Below the pieces are notes generated by a model. That model saw only the letters and a list, made by a program, of their open reading frames with translations, was not told where the DNA came from and searched no databases. A stretch of DNA of 52,386 nt from Sulfuriflexus sp. Its GTDB lineage: Bacteria > Pseudomonadota > Gammaproteobacteria > AKS1. The DNA lies in NCBI GenBank assembly GCA_023134145.1, contig JAGLUW010000011.1, positions 1 through 52,386 of the forward strand. The letters are read 5' to 3'. This document shows positions 1-7,403 of this stretch, in pieces. Position numbers and translations under genes: made by a program. Within the stretch, counting starts at the first letter, position 1, and each line of letters starts with the position of its first letter.

Positions 1-77
1 TGGTGGTCATGGGTGGACTTGAACCACCGACCCCGGCATTATGAATGCCGTGCTCTAACCAGCTGAGCTACATGACC
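1..77 (-). tRNA. tRNA-Met (CAU), elongator type
   Basis: Read on the minus strand it folds as a full cloverleaf: acceptor GGTCATG/CATGACC, D-arm with GCTC/GAGC, anticodon stem CGGCA/TGCCG around loop TTCATAA (anticodon CAT), T-arm with loop TTCAAGT, and an encoded CCA end at the window edge. The paired first base of the acceptor argues against initiator tRNA. The D-arm is closer to elongator Met than to the CAU-reading tRNA-Ile, but tRNA-Ile2 cannot be fully excluded. It sits downstream of ychF, as in Pseudomonas. Confidence 0.93.
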
Positions 78-86
78 ATTTAATTT

Positions 87-108
87 CTCTCGAGCATGTT
101 ATCGAGAG
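87..108 (-). other. Stem-loop in the tRNA-Met 5' leader
   Basis: A perfect 7-bp stem CTCTCGA/TCGAGAG with an 8-nt loop lies just upstream of the mature tRNA 5' end and downstream of the predicted transcription start. There is no U-tract on either strand, so it is not a terminator. It may mark the tRNA leader for processing; that is inference. Confidence 0.5.
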
Positions 109-114
109 CCGCGC

Positions 115-143
115 ATTTTGGGCATTTGCCGCCCACTTGTCAA
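115..143 (-). promoter_or_regulatory. Sigma70 promoter for tRNA-Met
   Basis: On the minus strand a perfect -35 TTGACA (138-143) is followed by a 17-nt spacer and -10 CAAAAT (115-120, 4/6). Next comes a G+C-rich discriminator (GCGCGG). A consensus -35 with a GC-rich discriminator is typical of stringently controlled stable-RNA promoters. It gives the tRNA its own promoter, independent of ychF. Confidence 0.7.
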
Positions 144-207
144 GCTTGTGTTTCTATTAAAAAATCAAACACTTATAAAAAATGATTTAGTCTAAAGTAC
201 CTAAAAC

Positions 208-1302
208 TTAGACATTAAAGCGAAAATGCATTACATCGCCATCGGCAACGATATAATCCTTACCTTCTAAACGCCATTTACCTGCTTCTTTTGCACCTGC
301 TTCACCGTTACCGGCGATGAAATCGTCATAGCCGACCACTTCGGCACGAATAAAACCTTTTTCAAAATCAGTATGAATCACGGCTGCGGCTTTGGGTGCT
401 GTCGCACCGATGGACACAGTCCATGCACGCACTTCTTTTACACCAGCGGTGAAGTAGGTTTGCAAGCCCAATAATTTATAACCAGCTTGAATAACACGAT
501 TTAAACCAGGTTCATCCAAGCCCAGTTCGCTTAAAAATTCTTTGGCATCTTCCTCATCCAGTTCCGAAATCTCGGATTCTATCGAAGCACACACAGGCAC
601 AACCGGCGCATTCTCTGACGCTGCCATTTTCACAACGGCATCCAGATGGGAATTATTTTCAAAACCATCTTCACTGACATTGGCGATATACATGGTTGGC
701 TTAATCGTTAATAAGTGAAGATCATATAACGCAGCGTGCTGTTCTTCATCAAGCCCCATGCCACGTACAGGTGCGCCTTTATCTAATTGCTCGGCAACCT
801 TTTCCAATAAAGCCAATTTTACAATGGCGTCTTTATCACCACAGCGGGTTAATTTCTTAGTCCGCGTCACAGCCTTTTCTACCGAATCCATATCGGCTAA
901 CGCCAATTCGGTATTAATAATTTCAATATCAGAAAGCGAATCAATAGGAGTATCACCATGACGAAGTACGTCGTCATCTTCAAAACAACGCACAACATGG
1001 GCGATGGCATCTGTTTCACGAATGTTAGCGAGAAATTTATTTCCTAGGCCTTCGCCTTTTGACGCGCCCTCAACCAAACCGGCGATATCAACAAACTCCA
1101 TAGTAGTCGGTAATGTCTTTTCAGGATCAACGATTGCGGCTAATGCCTCTAAACGTGGATCAGGCATTTCTACCACGCCAACATTTGGCTCAATGGTACA
1201 AAAAGGATAGTTCTCAGCTTGAATACCCGCCTTGGTTAAGGCGTTGAACAACGTTGATTTACCAACGTTAGGTAATCCGACAATGCCACATTTAAAACCC
1301 AT
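208..1302 (-). CDS. ychF: Ribosome-binding ATPase YchF
   Basis: 364 aa, full length for the YchF/OLA1 family of Obg-related P-loop proteins, which bind ribosomes and hydrolyse ATP rather than GTP. The P-loop GLPNVGKST is at residues 9-17. The usual NKxD specificity motif is replaced by N-V-S-E, the family hallmark that explains ATP preference. A helical insert lies in the middle and a TGS domain at the C-terminus (ends HFRFNV). It follows pth at 19 bp; the pth-ychF pair is widely conserved. Cytoplasmic; implicated in translation and stress responses. Confidence 0.97.
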   Translation of the reverse strand: MGFKCGIVGLPNVGKSTLFNALTKAGIQAENYPFCTIEPNVGVVEMPDPRLEALAAIVDPEKTLPTTMEFVDIAGLVEGASKGEGLGNKFLANIRETDAIAHVVRCFEDDDVLRHGDTPIDSLSDIEIINTELALADMDSVEKAVTRTKKLTRCGDKDAIVKLALLEKVAEQLDKGAPVRGMGLDEEQHAALYDLHLLTIKPTMYIANVSEDGFENNSHLDAVVKMAASENAPVVPVCASIESEISELDEEDAKEFLSELGLDEPGLNRVIQAGYKLLGLQTYFTAGVKEVRAWTVSIGATAPKAAAVIHTDFEKGFIRAEVVGYDDFIAGNGEAGAKEAGKWRLEGKDYIVADGDVMHFRFNV

Positions 1303-1321
1303 ATCACTAAACCTTTTTCAA

Positions 1322-1894
1322 TTAGCTATGCAGTGACTGCATAGCTTTTTCAATATCATCATTAAGCAATGATGGTATGACTCGCGCACCATCATCGATT
1401 GCATATCCAATCTGCGTTTTATCTGTTGCCGATGGTCTTGCCAATACAAAGTCAGAAACATCTTTGCTTTTACCCGGATGACCAATACCAACCCGTAGGC
1501 GTAAAAATTCTTTGCTGCCCATCGCGCTAATGATGTCACGCAGGCCATTATGCCCAGCATGACCGCCGCCTTTCTTTAGACGCACATCACCCGGCTCAAA
1601 ATCCAATTCATCATGGACAACTAAAATGCTTTCAACGGGGATTTTGTAATACTTGGCCAATGCGGATACTGATTGACCACTACGATTCATAAAGGTGTCT
1701 GGTTTTAATAACCAAACTGGCTCGCCATGCAAATTCGCTTTGCCAGCATAACCAAAAAACTTACCATCCTTGCGTAACTCACAACCTGATTGGCTAGCGA
1801 GTTCATCGATAAACCAGAACCCAGCATTGTGCCGCGTCGCTTCATAATCAGAACCGGGGTTACCCAGTCCTACAATGAGCGCTATACGCGACAC
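1322..1894 (-). CDS. pth: Peptidyl-tRNA hydrolase
   Basis: 190 aa, the usual Pth length. It releases peptides from peptidyl-tRNAs that fall off the ribosome, recycling tRNA. The fold motif GLGNPG is at residues 9-14, catalytic His22 lies in RHNAGF, then MNRSGQSV and HDELDFEPGD carry the conserved Asn and Asp. The start is a GTG at 1894; no ATG precedes the conserved VGLGNPG. A small GC hairpin (1910-1923) lies directly after the rplY stop, so translation may be coupled to rplY rather than driven by a strong own ribosome site. Confidence 0.96.
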   Translation of the reverse strand: MSRIALIVGLGNPGSDYEATRHNAGFWFIDELASQSGCELRKDGKFFGYAGKANLHGEPVWLLKPDTFMNRSGQSVSALAKYYKIPVESILVVHDELDFEPGDVRLKKGGGHAGHNGLRDIISAMGSKEFLRLRVGIGHPGKSKDVSDFVLARPSATDKTQIGYAIDDGARVIPSLLNDDIEKAMQSLHS

Positions 1895-1923
1895 TAATGC
1901 CGACTCTGACCGCGCAGGCGCGG

Positions 1924-2586
1924 CTAGTCCTTAGCTTCTTCGCTGTCGCCTTCAGCAGCATCTTCGCCTGCTTCAGCTTCAACTTCTTCAACTTCTTCAA
2001 CAACAGCACGTGGTTTGTGGATACTGACAATAGGTAGATCATGTGATTCACCCAACGCCAACTGTACCAATTCAACACCGTCTGCCATTTTAATATCTGA
2101 CAAGTGCAAAGAGTGATCCATTGCCAAATCAGCAACGTCGACTTCAATGTATTCAGGTAGATTAGCTGGTAAACAACTAACTTCAACTTCAACCACGTTA
2201 TGCTGAATACGTCCGCCTTCATCCTTAACACCTGGTGCAATGTCTTCATTAATGAAGTGCAAAGGTACATGCATGTGCAGTTTTTCTTTCATGTTCACGC
2301 GTTGAAAATCAGCGTGTAAGATCATCATTTTTGCTGGGTGACGTTGTAAGTCACGCAGTACTGCCTTCTCAGCCTTGCCATCAATGTTGATAGTCAGGAT
2401 GTGTGAATAAAAGGCTTCATTTTCCAGTGCATGGGCCATCTTGTTGTGATCCATTGTCAAAGAAATTGGATCACTACCACCACCATACATAACAGCTGGA
2501 ATTTTATTCGCATGACGTAGGCGGCGGCTCGCACCTTTCCCCTCATCTGTGCGAACTTCAGCGTCTAGCTCAAAAGTTACACTCAT
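1924..2586 (-). CDS. rplY: 50S ribosomal protein L25/TL5/CTC (bL25)
   Basis: 220 aa. It binds 5S rRNA in the large subunit. An N-terminal L25 beta-barrel (RTDEGKGASRRLR, IPAVMYG) is followed by the C-terminal TL5/CTC domain and a very acidic Glu/Ala tail. This is the long form seen in Pseudomonas, not the roughly 95-aa enterobacterial form. The ATG at 2586 is chosen over an upstream in-frame ATG at 2622 because AGGAG stands 8 nt before it and MSVTFEL matches family N-termini. Between prs and pth. Confidence 0.95.
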   Translation of the reverse strand: MSVTFELDAEVRTDEGKGASRRLRHANKIPAVMYGGGSDPISLTMDHNKMAHALENEAFYSHILTINIDGKAEKAVLRDLQRHPAKMMILHADFQRVNMKEKLHMHVPLHFINEDIAPGVKDEGGRIQHNVVEVEVSCLPANLPEYIEVDVADLAMDHSLHLSDIKMADGVELVQLALGESHDLPIVSIHKPRAVVEEVEEVEAEAGEDAAEGDSEEAKD

Positions 2587-2664
2587 TGTAATACTCCTAG
2601 TTAAATTAAAGTACGCCACCACCGTGGTGACACACTCGCTTCCCCGCGACCAGAGAAAGCGTTC

Positions 2665-2690
2665 GGCTAGATGATCTAAATCATCCAGCC
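2665..2690 (-). other. Stem-loop between prs and rplY
   Basis: An 11-bp stem (one G-T wobble on the minus strand) with a 4-nt loop TTAG begins 6 nt after the prs stop. No U-run follows (GAACGCTTTCTC), so it looks like an attenuator, a 3'-end protector or a processing site rather than a classical terminator. Confidence 0.55.
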
Positions 2691-2696
2691 TATTCG

Positions 2697-3653
2697 TTAG
2701 TCCATATACATGGAGCTAACAGATTCTTCTTCATGAATTCGACGCATTGTTTCAGCCAACATCTCGGCGATACTTAATTGTCGAATACGTGTGCAATTCT
2801 GTGCTGCTTCACTCAACGGCAGTGAATCAGTGACTACCAGCTCATCTAATGACGAGCCTTCAATATTATCTATCGCCGCACCTGATAACACAGGGTGCGT
2901 ACAGTAAGCCGCTACGCGTGCTGCGCCGTGTTCTTTCAGTGCGTCTGCCGCCTTACAAAGCGTGCCTGCCGTATCAACCATGTCATCAATCAAAACACAG
3001 TTACGTCCGCTCACATCACCGATGATATTCATTACCTTAGACTCATTTGCCTTAGGACGACGTTTATCGATGATGGCTAAATCCGCATCATCGAGACGTT
3101 TCGCAATGGCTCGCGCACGTACCACACCACCCACGTCCGGTGAAACAACCATTAAGTCATTACCACTGGTTTTCCAAACATCACCTAGCAAAATAGGTGA
3201 GCCGTAAACGTTGTCGACAGGGATATCAAAGAAACCCTGTATTTGGTCAGCATGTAAATCTAATGTTAAAACACGATCTGTGCCAGCTGCGGTGATCATA
3301 TTCGCAACTAGCTTTGCCGTAATCGCAACACGTGCTGAACGTGGACGACGATCTTGGCGCGCATAACCAAAGTACGGTATCACTGCCGTAATACGACGTG
3401 CCGATGAACGACGCAAGGCATCGACCATCACTAATAATTCCATCAAGTTGGTGTTCGTCGGGCTACACGTCGGTTGGATGATAAAAACATCCCGTCCACG
3501 CACGTCTTCCATAATCTCGACGCCAACTTCACCATCGCTAAAACGACTAACGGACGCTTTACCTAAGGGCAAATGCAGATGCTTCACAATCGCGTTAGCT
3601 AATTGTGGGTGGGCATTTCCAGCAAAGACCATCATTGAGCTTTCTTCAGGCAC
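2697..3653 (-). CDS. prs: Ribose-phosphate pyrophosphokinase
   Basis: 318 aa with the chosen start. It makes PRPP from ribose 5-phosphate and ATP for nucleotide, His and Trp synthesis. Motifs: FSDGEV, the flexible loop [25 protein letters not shown], and the PRPP-binding loop [17 protein letters not shown] start at 3653 is preferred: AGAGG lies 6 nt upstream and the resulting N-terminus ([13 protein letters not shown]) matches the length of E. coli Prs (MPDMKLFAGN). The alternative ATG at 3677 adds 8 residues. Downstream of tRNA-Gln. Confidence 0.96.
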   Translation of the reverse strand: MPEESSMMVFAGNAHPQLANAIVKHLHLPLGKASVSRFSDGEVGVEIMEDVRGRDVFIIQPTCSPTNTNLMELLVMVDALRRSSARRITAVIPYFGYARQDRRPRSARVAITAKLVANMITAAGTDRVLTLDLHADQIQGFFDIPVDNVYGSPILLGDVWKTSGNDLMVVSPDVGGVVRARAIAKRLDDADLAIIDKRRPKANESKVMNIIGDVSGRNCVLIDDMVDTAGTLCKAADALKEHGAARVAAYCTHPVLSGAAIDNIEGSSLDELVVTDSLPLSEAAQNCTRIRQLSIAEMLAETMRRIHEEESVSSMYMD

Positions 3654-3689
3654 GACATACCTCTTTAAGCACTGCACTACTATTTAAAT

Positions 3690-3702
3690 ATGGCTGGGGC
3701 GG
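3690..3702 (-). repeat. 13-nt remnant of the tRNA-Gln 3' end
   Basis: The 13 bases identical to 3732-3744 (acceptor 3' strand plus CCA) recur 42 bp away, downstream of the intact tRNA-Gln on the minus strand. No other part of the tRNA is preserved here. It suggests a former extra copy or a recombination scar. Confidence 0.6.
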
Positions 3703-3732
3703 ATCTAATTAAATCCTGCTCCCTAATAAAAA

Positions 3733-3807
3733 TGGCTGGGGCGGTAGGATTCGAACCTACGTATGCCGAGATCAAAACCCGGTGCCTAACCGCTTGGCGA
3801 CGCCCCA
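3733..3807 (-). tRNA. tRNA-Gln (UUG)
   Basis: 75 nt on the minus strand. Acceptor TGGGGCG/CGCCCCA, D-arm GCC/GGC, anticodon stem CCGGG/CTCGG (one G-T) with loop TTTTGAT giving anticodon TTG, T-arm GTAGG-TTCGAAT-CCTAC, and GCCA end with encoded CCA. Close to the E. coli tRNA-Gln sequence. It lies between ispE and prs, a conserved position in Pseudomonas-like genomes. The start of the acceptor is directly preceded by sequence shared with the broken copy (repeat 3766-3814). Confidence 0.95.
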
Positions 3808-3814
3808 ATAAACT
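3766..3814 (-). repeat. 49-bp direct repeat, copy A (5' half of tRNA-Gln plus flank)
   Basis: Identical over 49 nt to 3951-3999. It spans the tRNA-Gln 5' half up to the end of the anticodon stem plus 7 nt upstream of the tRNA. Perfect identity outside the mature tRNA indicates a recent duplication or ongoing gene conversion. Confidence 0.9.
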
Positions 3815-3847
3815 CTTTCAACTTTAACTCATCCAAGCCTGCGGTAT

Positions 3848-3992
3848 GCGGTAGGATGGCTCGGCACCTAAGTGCCTCGGCCCTGCGGGCCCGTCTTGCA
3901 GACGTCCAAATTCGGCTATGCCGAATTAGTCGAACCAAACTTATATAGTTCCGAGATCAAAACCCGGTGCCTAACCGCTTGGCGACGCCCCA
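3848..3992 (-). pseudogene. Broken tRNA-Gln copy with an insertion in the T-loop
   Basis: Read on the minus strand: an intact 5' half (acceptor 5' strand, D-arm, anticodon arm; part of repeat 3951-3999), then 14 diverged nt, then the T-loop bases GGTTCGA (3930-3936), then a 72-nt insert (3858-3929), then ATCCTACCGC (3848-3857), which is the rest of the T-arm. In the intact gene GGTTCGA and ATCCTACCGC are directly joined. The acceptor 3' strand and CCA are gone, so it cannot be a working tRNA. Confidence 0.7.
3858..3929. repeat. 72-nt hairpin cassette inside the tRNA-Gln pseudogene
   Basis: Four perfect stem-loops in tandem: GGCAC-CTAA-GTGCC (3863-3876), GGCCC-TGC-GGGCC (3879-3891), CGTCT-TGC-AGACG (3892-3904), AATTCGGC-TAT-GCCGAATT (3909-3927). 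Three loops are only 3 nt. It has no coding capacity and no flanking target-site duplication. It resembles a palindromic intergenic element of the REP/MITE kind, but no family can be assigned by eye. Confidence 0.65.
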
Positions 3993-3999
3993 ATAAACT
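3951..3999 (-). repeat. 49-bp direct repeat, copy B
   Basis: Exact copy of 3766-3814, 185 bp away; it forms the 5' half of the broken tRNA-Gln. Its upstream edge lies 17 nt from the ispE stop codon. Confidence 0.9.
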
Positions 4000-4015
4000 T
4001 TTAAACCTTACTCAG

Positions 4016-4855
4016 CTACCTATATAAAGGTGACTGGTTGCAGCCCTTCGCAATGAAGCCATTCCATTGTTCAGGTAGTGCTGCTTGTACTGTCTTCGCC
4101 TGCTGCTCTGTATCGAACGCGGCGAAAATACAACTTCCTGTTCCTGTCATCCTTGCTTGGGCATAATTCCCCAACCAATTCAGTGCTTCATCAACTTCTG
4201 GGTAGCGCTGTCGAACCACGGGTTCACAGACATTACTCGCATGTCCTGCGAGAAAGGCGCGTATTGTGATGGGAGGACAGTCACGTGTCAATTGCGAAGA
4301 GCAAAAGATTTCACCTGTATTGACAGAAATGTTCGGTTTTATGACGAAATACCATGGTTGAGCCAATTCTACAGGGCTAAATCGCTCTCCAACACCTTCA
4401 GCCCATGCTGCTTGGCCGTGAATAAAAATCGGTACATCGGCGCCCAATTGAAGTCCAATGTCCGCTAATTGTTGTTGAGAGAGGCCACACTGCCAAAGTT
4501 CGTTGAGAATAACTAAAGTCGTTGCGGCATCAGAACTGCCCCCACCAAGGCCTCCTCCGGCAGGTAGACGCTTATCTAAACGAATATCAGCACCTAACTT
4601 GCTCTGAGATGCCTGTTGCAAAAGCTTGGCTGCACGCATAACCAGATTATCTTCAGCCGCGATATCCAAAACATCATCTTGCAGCGAAATAACGCCATCT
4701 TGACGGCATCGTGCGGCTATCTCGTCGCTATAGTCGATAAATTGAAAAAGGGTTTGGAGGTTATGCATGCCATCATCACGACGACCGGTGATGTGTAAAA
4801 ATAAATTTAATTTTGCTGGGGCCGGCTTAACAAGCCAATCGGCCTGCTTATTCAC
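4016..4855 (-). CDS. ispE: 4-diphosphocytidyl-2-C-methyl-D-erythritol kinase
   Basis: 279 aa, normal length. GHMP kinase of the non-mevalonate (MEP) isoprenoid pathway; phosphorylates CDP-ME. PAPAKLNLFLHITGRR at the N-terminus carries the substrate-binding Lys; the glycine-rich ATP loop PAGGGLGGGSSDAA is near residue 100; the C-terminal MTGTGSCIFA is the third GHMP motif. It starts with GTG, and its GTGA overlaps the lolB stop by 4 nt (4852-4855), implying translational coupling. Confidence 0.96.
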   Translation of the reverse strand: MNKQADWLVKPAPAKLNLFLHITGRRDDGMHNLQTLFQFIDYSDEIAARCRQDGVISLQDDVLDIAAEDNLVMRAAKLLQQASQSKLGADIRLDKRLPAGGGLGGGSSDAATTLVILNELWQCGLSQQQLADIGLQLGADVPIFIHGQAAWAEGVGERFSPVELAQPWYFVIKPNISVNTGEIFCSSQLTRDCPPITIRAFLAGHASNVCEPVVRQRYPEVDEALNWLGNYAQARMTGTGSCIFAAFDTEQQAKTVQAALPEQWNGFIAKGCNQSPLYR

Positions 4856-5466
4856 GCTGTCGGCCCAGTAATTTGCCAGCGATCGATGACAATACGGATA
4901 TCTAGCCCTTTATTGTCCATAAATATTTTACTTGGCAATAAATACCCATCAACCATCACGTAACGACGATAACGGATTTTCCAGCCATCTTGTTCTAGGT
5001 TTGCCAGGTGTCCGAATTGATCAAGATCGAGTTTGGCGGGCATGTCTGGAATCTTTTGCCCAACAGCCCAATAACGTAGGCCGTTAATAGGCACATGCCA
5101 ACCTAATCGCTGCGAAAGAAGTTGCTCGGGATCTTGTGAATGTATCCGCTCGCCATCTTGAGTAAGAATAACTGTTTGAGGGCTACCGTCTAATTGAATT
5201 GCGCCTGCACCAAAAGGGCCGAACAAACGAATATGATAGGCCTGATCAATTTGTTGCCAAAGCAAGGTTGCGTGCCAAGCTTCTTCATCAAGACGTAAAG
5301 AGATCCGTCCTTCAATATTCCACGCCTCAAGCTGTGCAAGTTTTTCATTGTGCGAAACCCAAGCAGCGTCAAGATCTTTTACCTTGGGATCTTCAGGCTC
5401 AGATAAGACCAATAACTCACAACCACTCAGTGCGGCTAAGCAAACTAAAACTAACAAATATCTCAT
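4852..5466 (-). CDS. lolB: Outer-membrane lipoprotein receptor LolB
   Basis: 204 aa. A lipoprotein signal peptide ends in lipobox LSGC (Cys16). LolB takes lipoproteins from periplasmic LolA and inserts them in the outer membrane. The mature part shows the expected pattern: WNIEGRISLRLDEEAWHATLLWQQ, then AGAIQLDG, and GLRYWAVGQ. Position between a TPR lipoprotein gene and ispE and divergent to hemA is the standard gammaproteobacterial location. ATGA overlap with the upstream gene (5463-5466) and GTGA overlap with ispE make one operon. Confidence 0.94.
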   Translation of the reverse strand: MRYLLVLVCLAALSGCELLVLSEPEDPKVKDLDAAWVSHNEKLAQLEAWNIEGRISLRLDEEAWHATLLWQQIDQAYHIRLFGPFGAGAIQLDGSPQTVILTQDGERIHSQDPEQLLSQRLGWHVPINGLRYWAVGQKIPDMPAKLDLDQFGHLANLEQDGWKIRYRRYVMVDGYLLPSKIFMDNKGLDIRIVIDRWQITGPTA

Positions 5467-7199
5467 AGCTCTAAACGTTTTATGACCTCAAGCAAACGCT
5501 CATCACCAGGTGCTTGCTCTAAACCTTGTCGCCATACTTTACTAGCACGCACCTTTTCACCTAAAGCCCATAACACTTCGCCAAGATGTGCGGCGATCTC
5601 AGCATCATCATTCAAATCGTAAGCGCGTGTCAGATGTTTAAGTGCCTCTTTATAATTTCCTAAACGATATTGAATCCAGCCCATGCTATCGATAATTGCA
5701 GGGTCATCCGGTAACAATTTTAATGCGCGTTTAATATATTTAAATGCCTCTTTTAATTTACCGGTGTGATTATCAGCCAAGGTATAACCCAAGGCATTCA
5801 AGGCGTGCGCATTATTTGGTTCAGTTTTAAGTATGGTTTTTAAATCGACCATTAAGATATCAATACGACCAACTCGTTCCGCCATCAATGCACGGGCATA
5901 AAGTAAATCGCTGTTACCCGGTAATTTTTCAAGCCCTTTGTTGTAACCCTTCATCGCATCAGAAAAACGCTTTTCACTACGAAGGATATCGCCTTTAGAT
6001 AAAATTACACTAACTAACTGCGCGTCACCACGTATCGACACGTTATCCAATGTTGCTAAGGCTAAATCTACTTTACCCTGTTTTACTAGTATCTTAACGA
6101 TACGCAATTGTGAATCAAAGGCATACTCTCCGCGCGAAACACGACCATAATGAACAATCGCCTTCGAATAGTTTTCTTTTTGTTCCGCAATCTGACCGAG
6201 GTAGTAACTCGCTTCTAAACCACGACGACCTTTATCTTTTACTTGTTCAAAATATTTTACGGCATGCTCAAGGTTTTCTGATTGCAGTGCGAGAATACCC
6301 AAGGCAAATAAAATGTTCGCGTTTTCAGGTGCATCAACAGCTAAGCGTTCAAATTCATCGCGTGCTTTATCGAGTTCTTTTGCATCAACCAACAAACGCG
6401 CATAACTTAAACGTATAACAGTATTATCTGGCGTGTCTTTTAATACCTTTTCTAAGTATGCGATCGCATCAAGTGTATTACCTTGCAAATGTAAAATACG
6501 TGCCAACTGATTTTGCGCCGCCGTCCAATTAGCTTTCAATATAATCGCTTGGCGTATTGCACTTTCTGCTAAAGAAAACTTACCGGCTTGCTCGGCTAAA
6601 GAACTCAGTAAAAAATGTGCTGAAGCCACTTTAGAATAGCGCACAACTAATTGCTGCATCATTTCTAATACTTGCTGACGATTTTTCTCATGCAATAATT
6701 TTTTGCCTAATTGAATAAACCGCGCTTGTTTATCCGACGATGATTCAATTAATTCGTCATAAGCGGTTAAAGCTTCTGCCTTTAAATTATTACGCAACAA
6801 CAAACTAGCCAAGTTAGCTTGTGCCGCTTCACTATTGGGTTTTATTTCTATCCAAAGCCGTGCCGCTTCTAAACCTTGTTTATACAATTTGGCATAACTC
6901 GCCACTCTTACCGCTCGCTCAATAACACGAGGGTCACGAGTCTGTTTCGCGGCGCGTAGATACTGTGCTGTTGCCAAACCAAGTTCACCTCGATAACCGG
7001 CCATCTCGCCCGTTAATAAGGTAAATAATAAATCTCCATCTAGGTTCACATCAGGTAAATCTAACCTCACTGGTGCGACTTTCTTCACAACCGGCTTGGT
7101 TTGCTTGGCAACAGGTTCCTGTTTTCCTAACATCGCACAACCCGAAAGCGATATGGCACTAATTAATAGTAGGGAGATAGCGCTATTTCTTATCATCAT
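5463..7199 (-). CDS. lbcA: TPR outer-membrane lipoprotein, LbcA-like
   Basis: 578 aa. Signal peptide with lipobox LSGC (Cys21), then tetratricopeptide repeats to the end (for example ALNALGYTLADN, DSMGWIQYRLGNYKEAL). The position between lolB and hemA matches Pseudomonas LbcA (PA4667), a TPR lipoprotein that recruits the protease CtpA to degrade peptidoglycan endopeptidases. The role is by homology and position; no ctpA is in this window. Start 7199 (one of two adjacent ATGs) is preferred over an ATG at 7226 because the latter would add nine charged residues before the signal peptide. Confidence 0.8.
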   Translation of the reverse strand: MMIRNSAISLLLISAISLSGCAMLGKQEPVAKQTKPVVKKVAPVRLDLPDVNLDGDLLFTLLTGEMAGYRGELGLATAQYLRAAKQTRDPRVIERAVRVASYAKLYKQGLEAARLWIEIKPNSEAAQANLASLLLRNNLKAEALTAYDELIESSSDKQARFIQLGKKLLHEKNRQQVLEMMQQLVVRYSKVASAHFLLSSLAEQAGKFSLAESAIRQAIILKANWTAAQNQLARILHLQGNTLDAIAYLEKVLKDTPDNTVIRLSYARLLVDAKELDKARDEFERLAVDAPENANILFALGILALQSENLEHAVKYFEQVKDKGRRGLEASYYLGQIAEQKENYSKAIVHYGRVSRGEYAFDSQLRIVKILVKQGKVDLALATLDNVSIRGDAQLVSVILSKGDILRSEKRFSDAMKGYNKGLEKLPGNSDLLYARALMAERVGRIDILMVDLKTILKTEPNNAHALNALGYTLADNHTGKLKEAFKYIKRALKLLPDDPAIIDSMGWIQYRLGNYKEALKHLTRAYDLNDDAEIAAHLGEVLWALGEKVRASKVWRQGLEQAPGDERLLEVIKRLEL

Positions 7200-7403
7200 T
7201 TTCTCGTCTGGTTTCCGGCCCAACATCCTGCTGAGTCCACTTAATTCTTACTTATCTAATATAGGGTATATAAATTAGAAAATCCGTAACCACTATTTTT
7301 CAGTATAATAACTTCTTTTAATAGTATGTTAACCGTCAATCTGACCGCAGCAACGGCTACAGTCTACGAAAGACATGGAAAAACACTTTAAATACATAAC
7401 GTT
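7200..7403. promoter_or_regulatory. Divergent promoter region lbcA/hemA
   Basis: 204 bp, A+T-rich. On the plus strand a perfect -10 TATAAT stands at 7304-7309, about 95 bp before hemA, without a good -35. An inverted repeat TCTAAT-N13-ATTAGA spans about 7254-7278 and could be an operator. No ribosome-binding sequence is evident just before the hemA ATG. Confidence 0.4.

Noticed and set aside
87-108. Intrinsic terminator after ychF or upstream of the tRNA
   Set aside because: The stem is not followed by a U-tract on either strand and it lies downstream of the tRNA promoter.
1860-2270. Open frame overlapping rplY and the start of pth
   Set aside because: Leu/Lys/Trp-rich translation typical of a shadow frame; rplY and pth are clear in other frames.
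3858-3929. Integron attC site or CRISPR-like array
   Set aside because: The four stems have different sequences, there is no repeat-spacer regularity, no integrase or cas genes, and no R/L box pattern that I can recognise.
3766-3999. 49-bp repeats as attL/attR of an integrated element
   Set aside because: Only 136 bp lie between them and there is no integrase or cargo; tRNA duplication with insertion explains the layout better.
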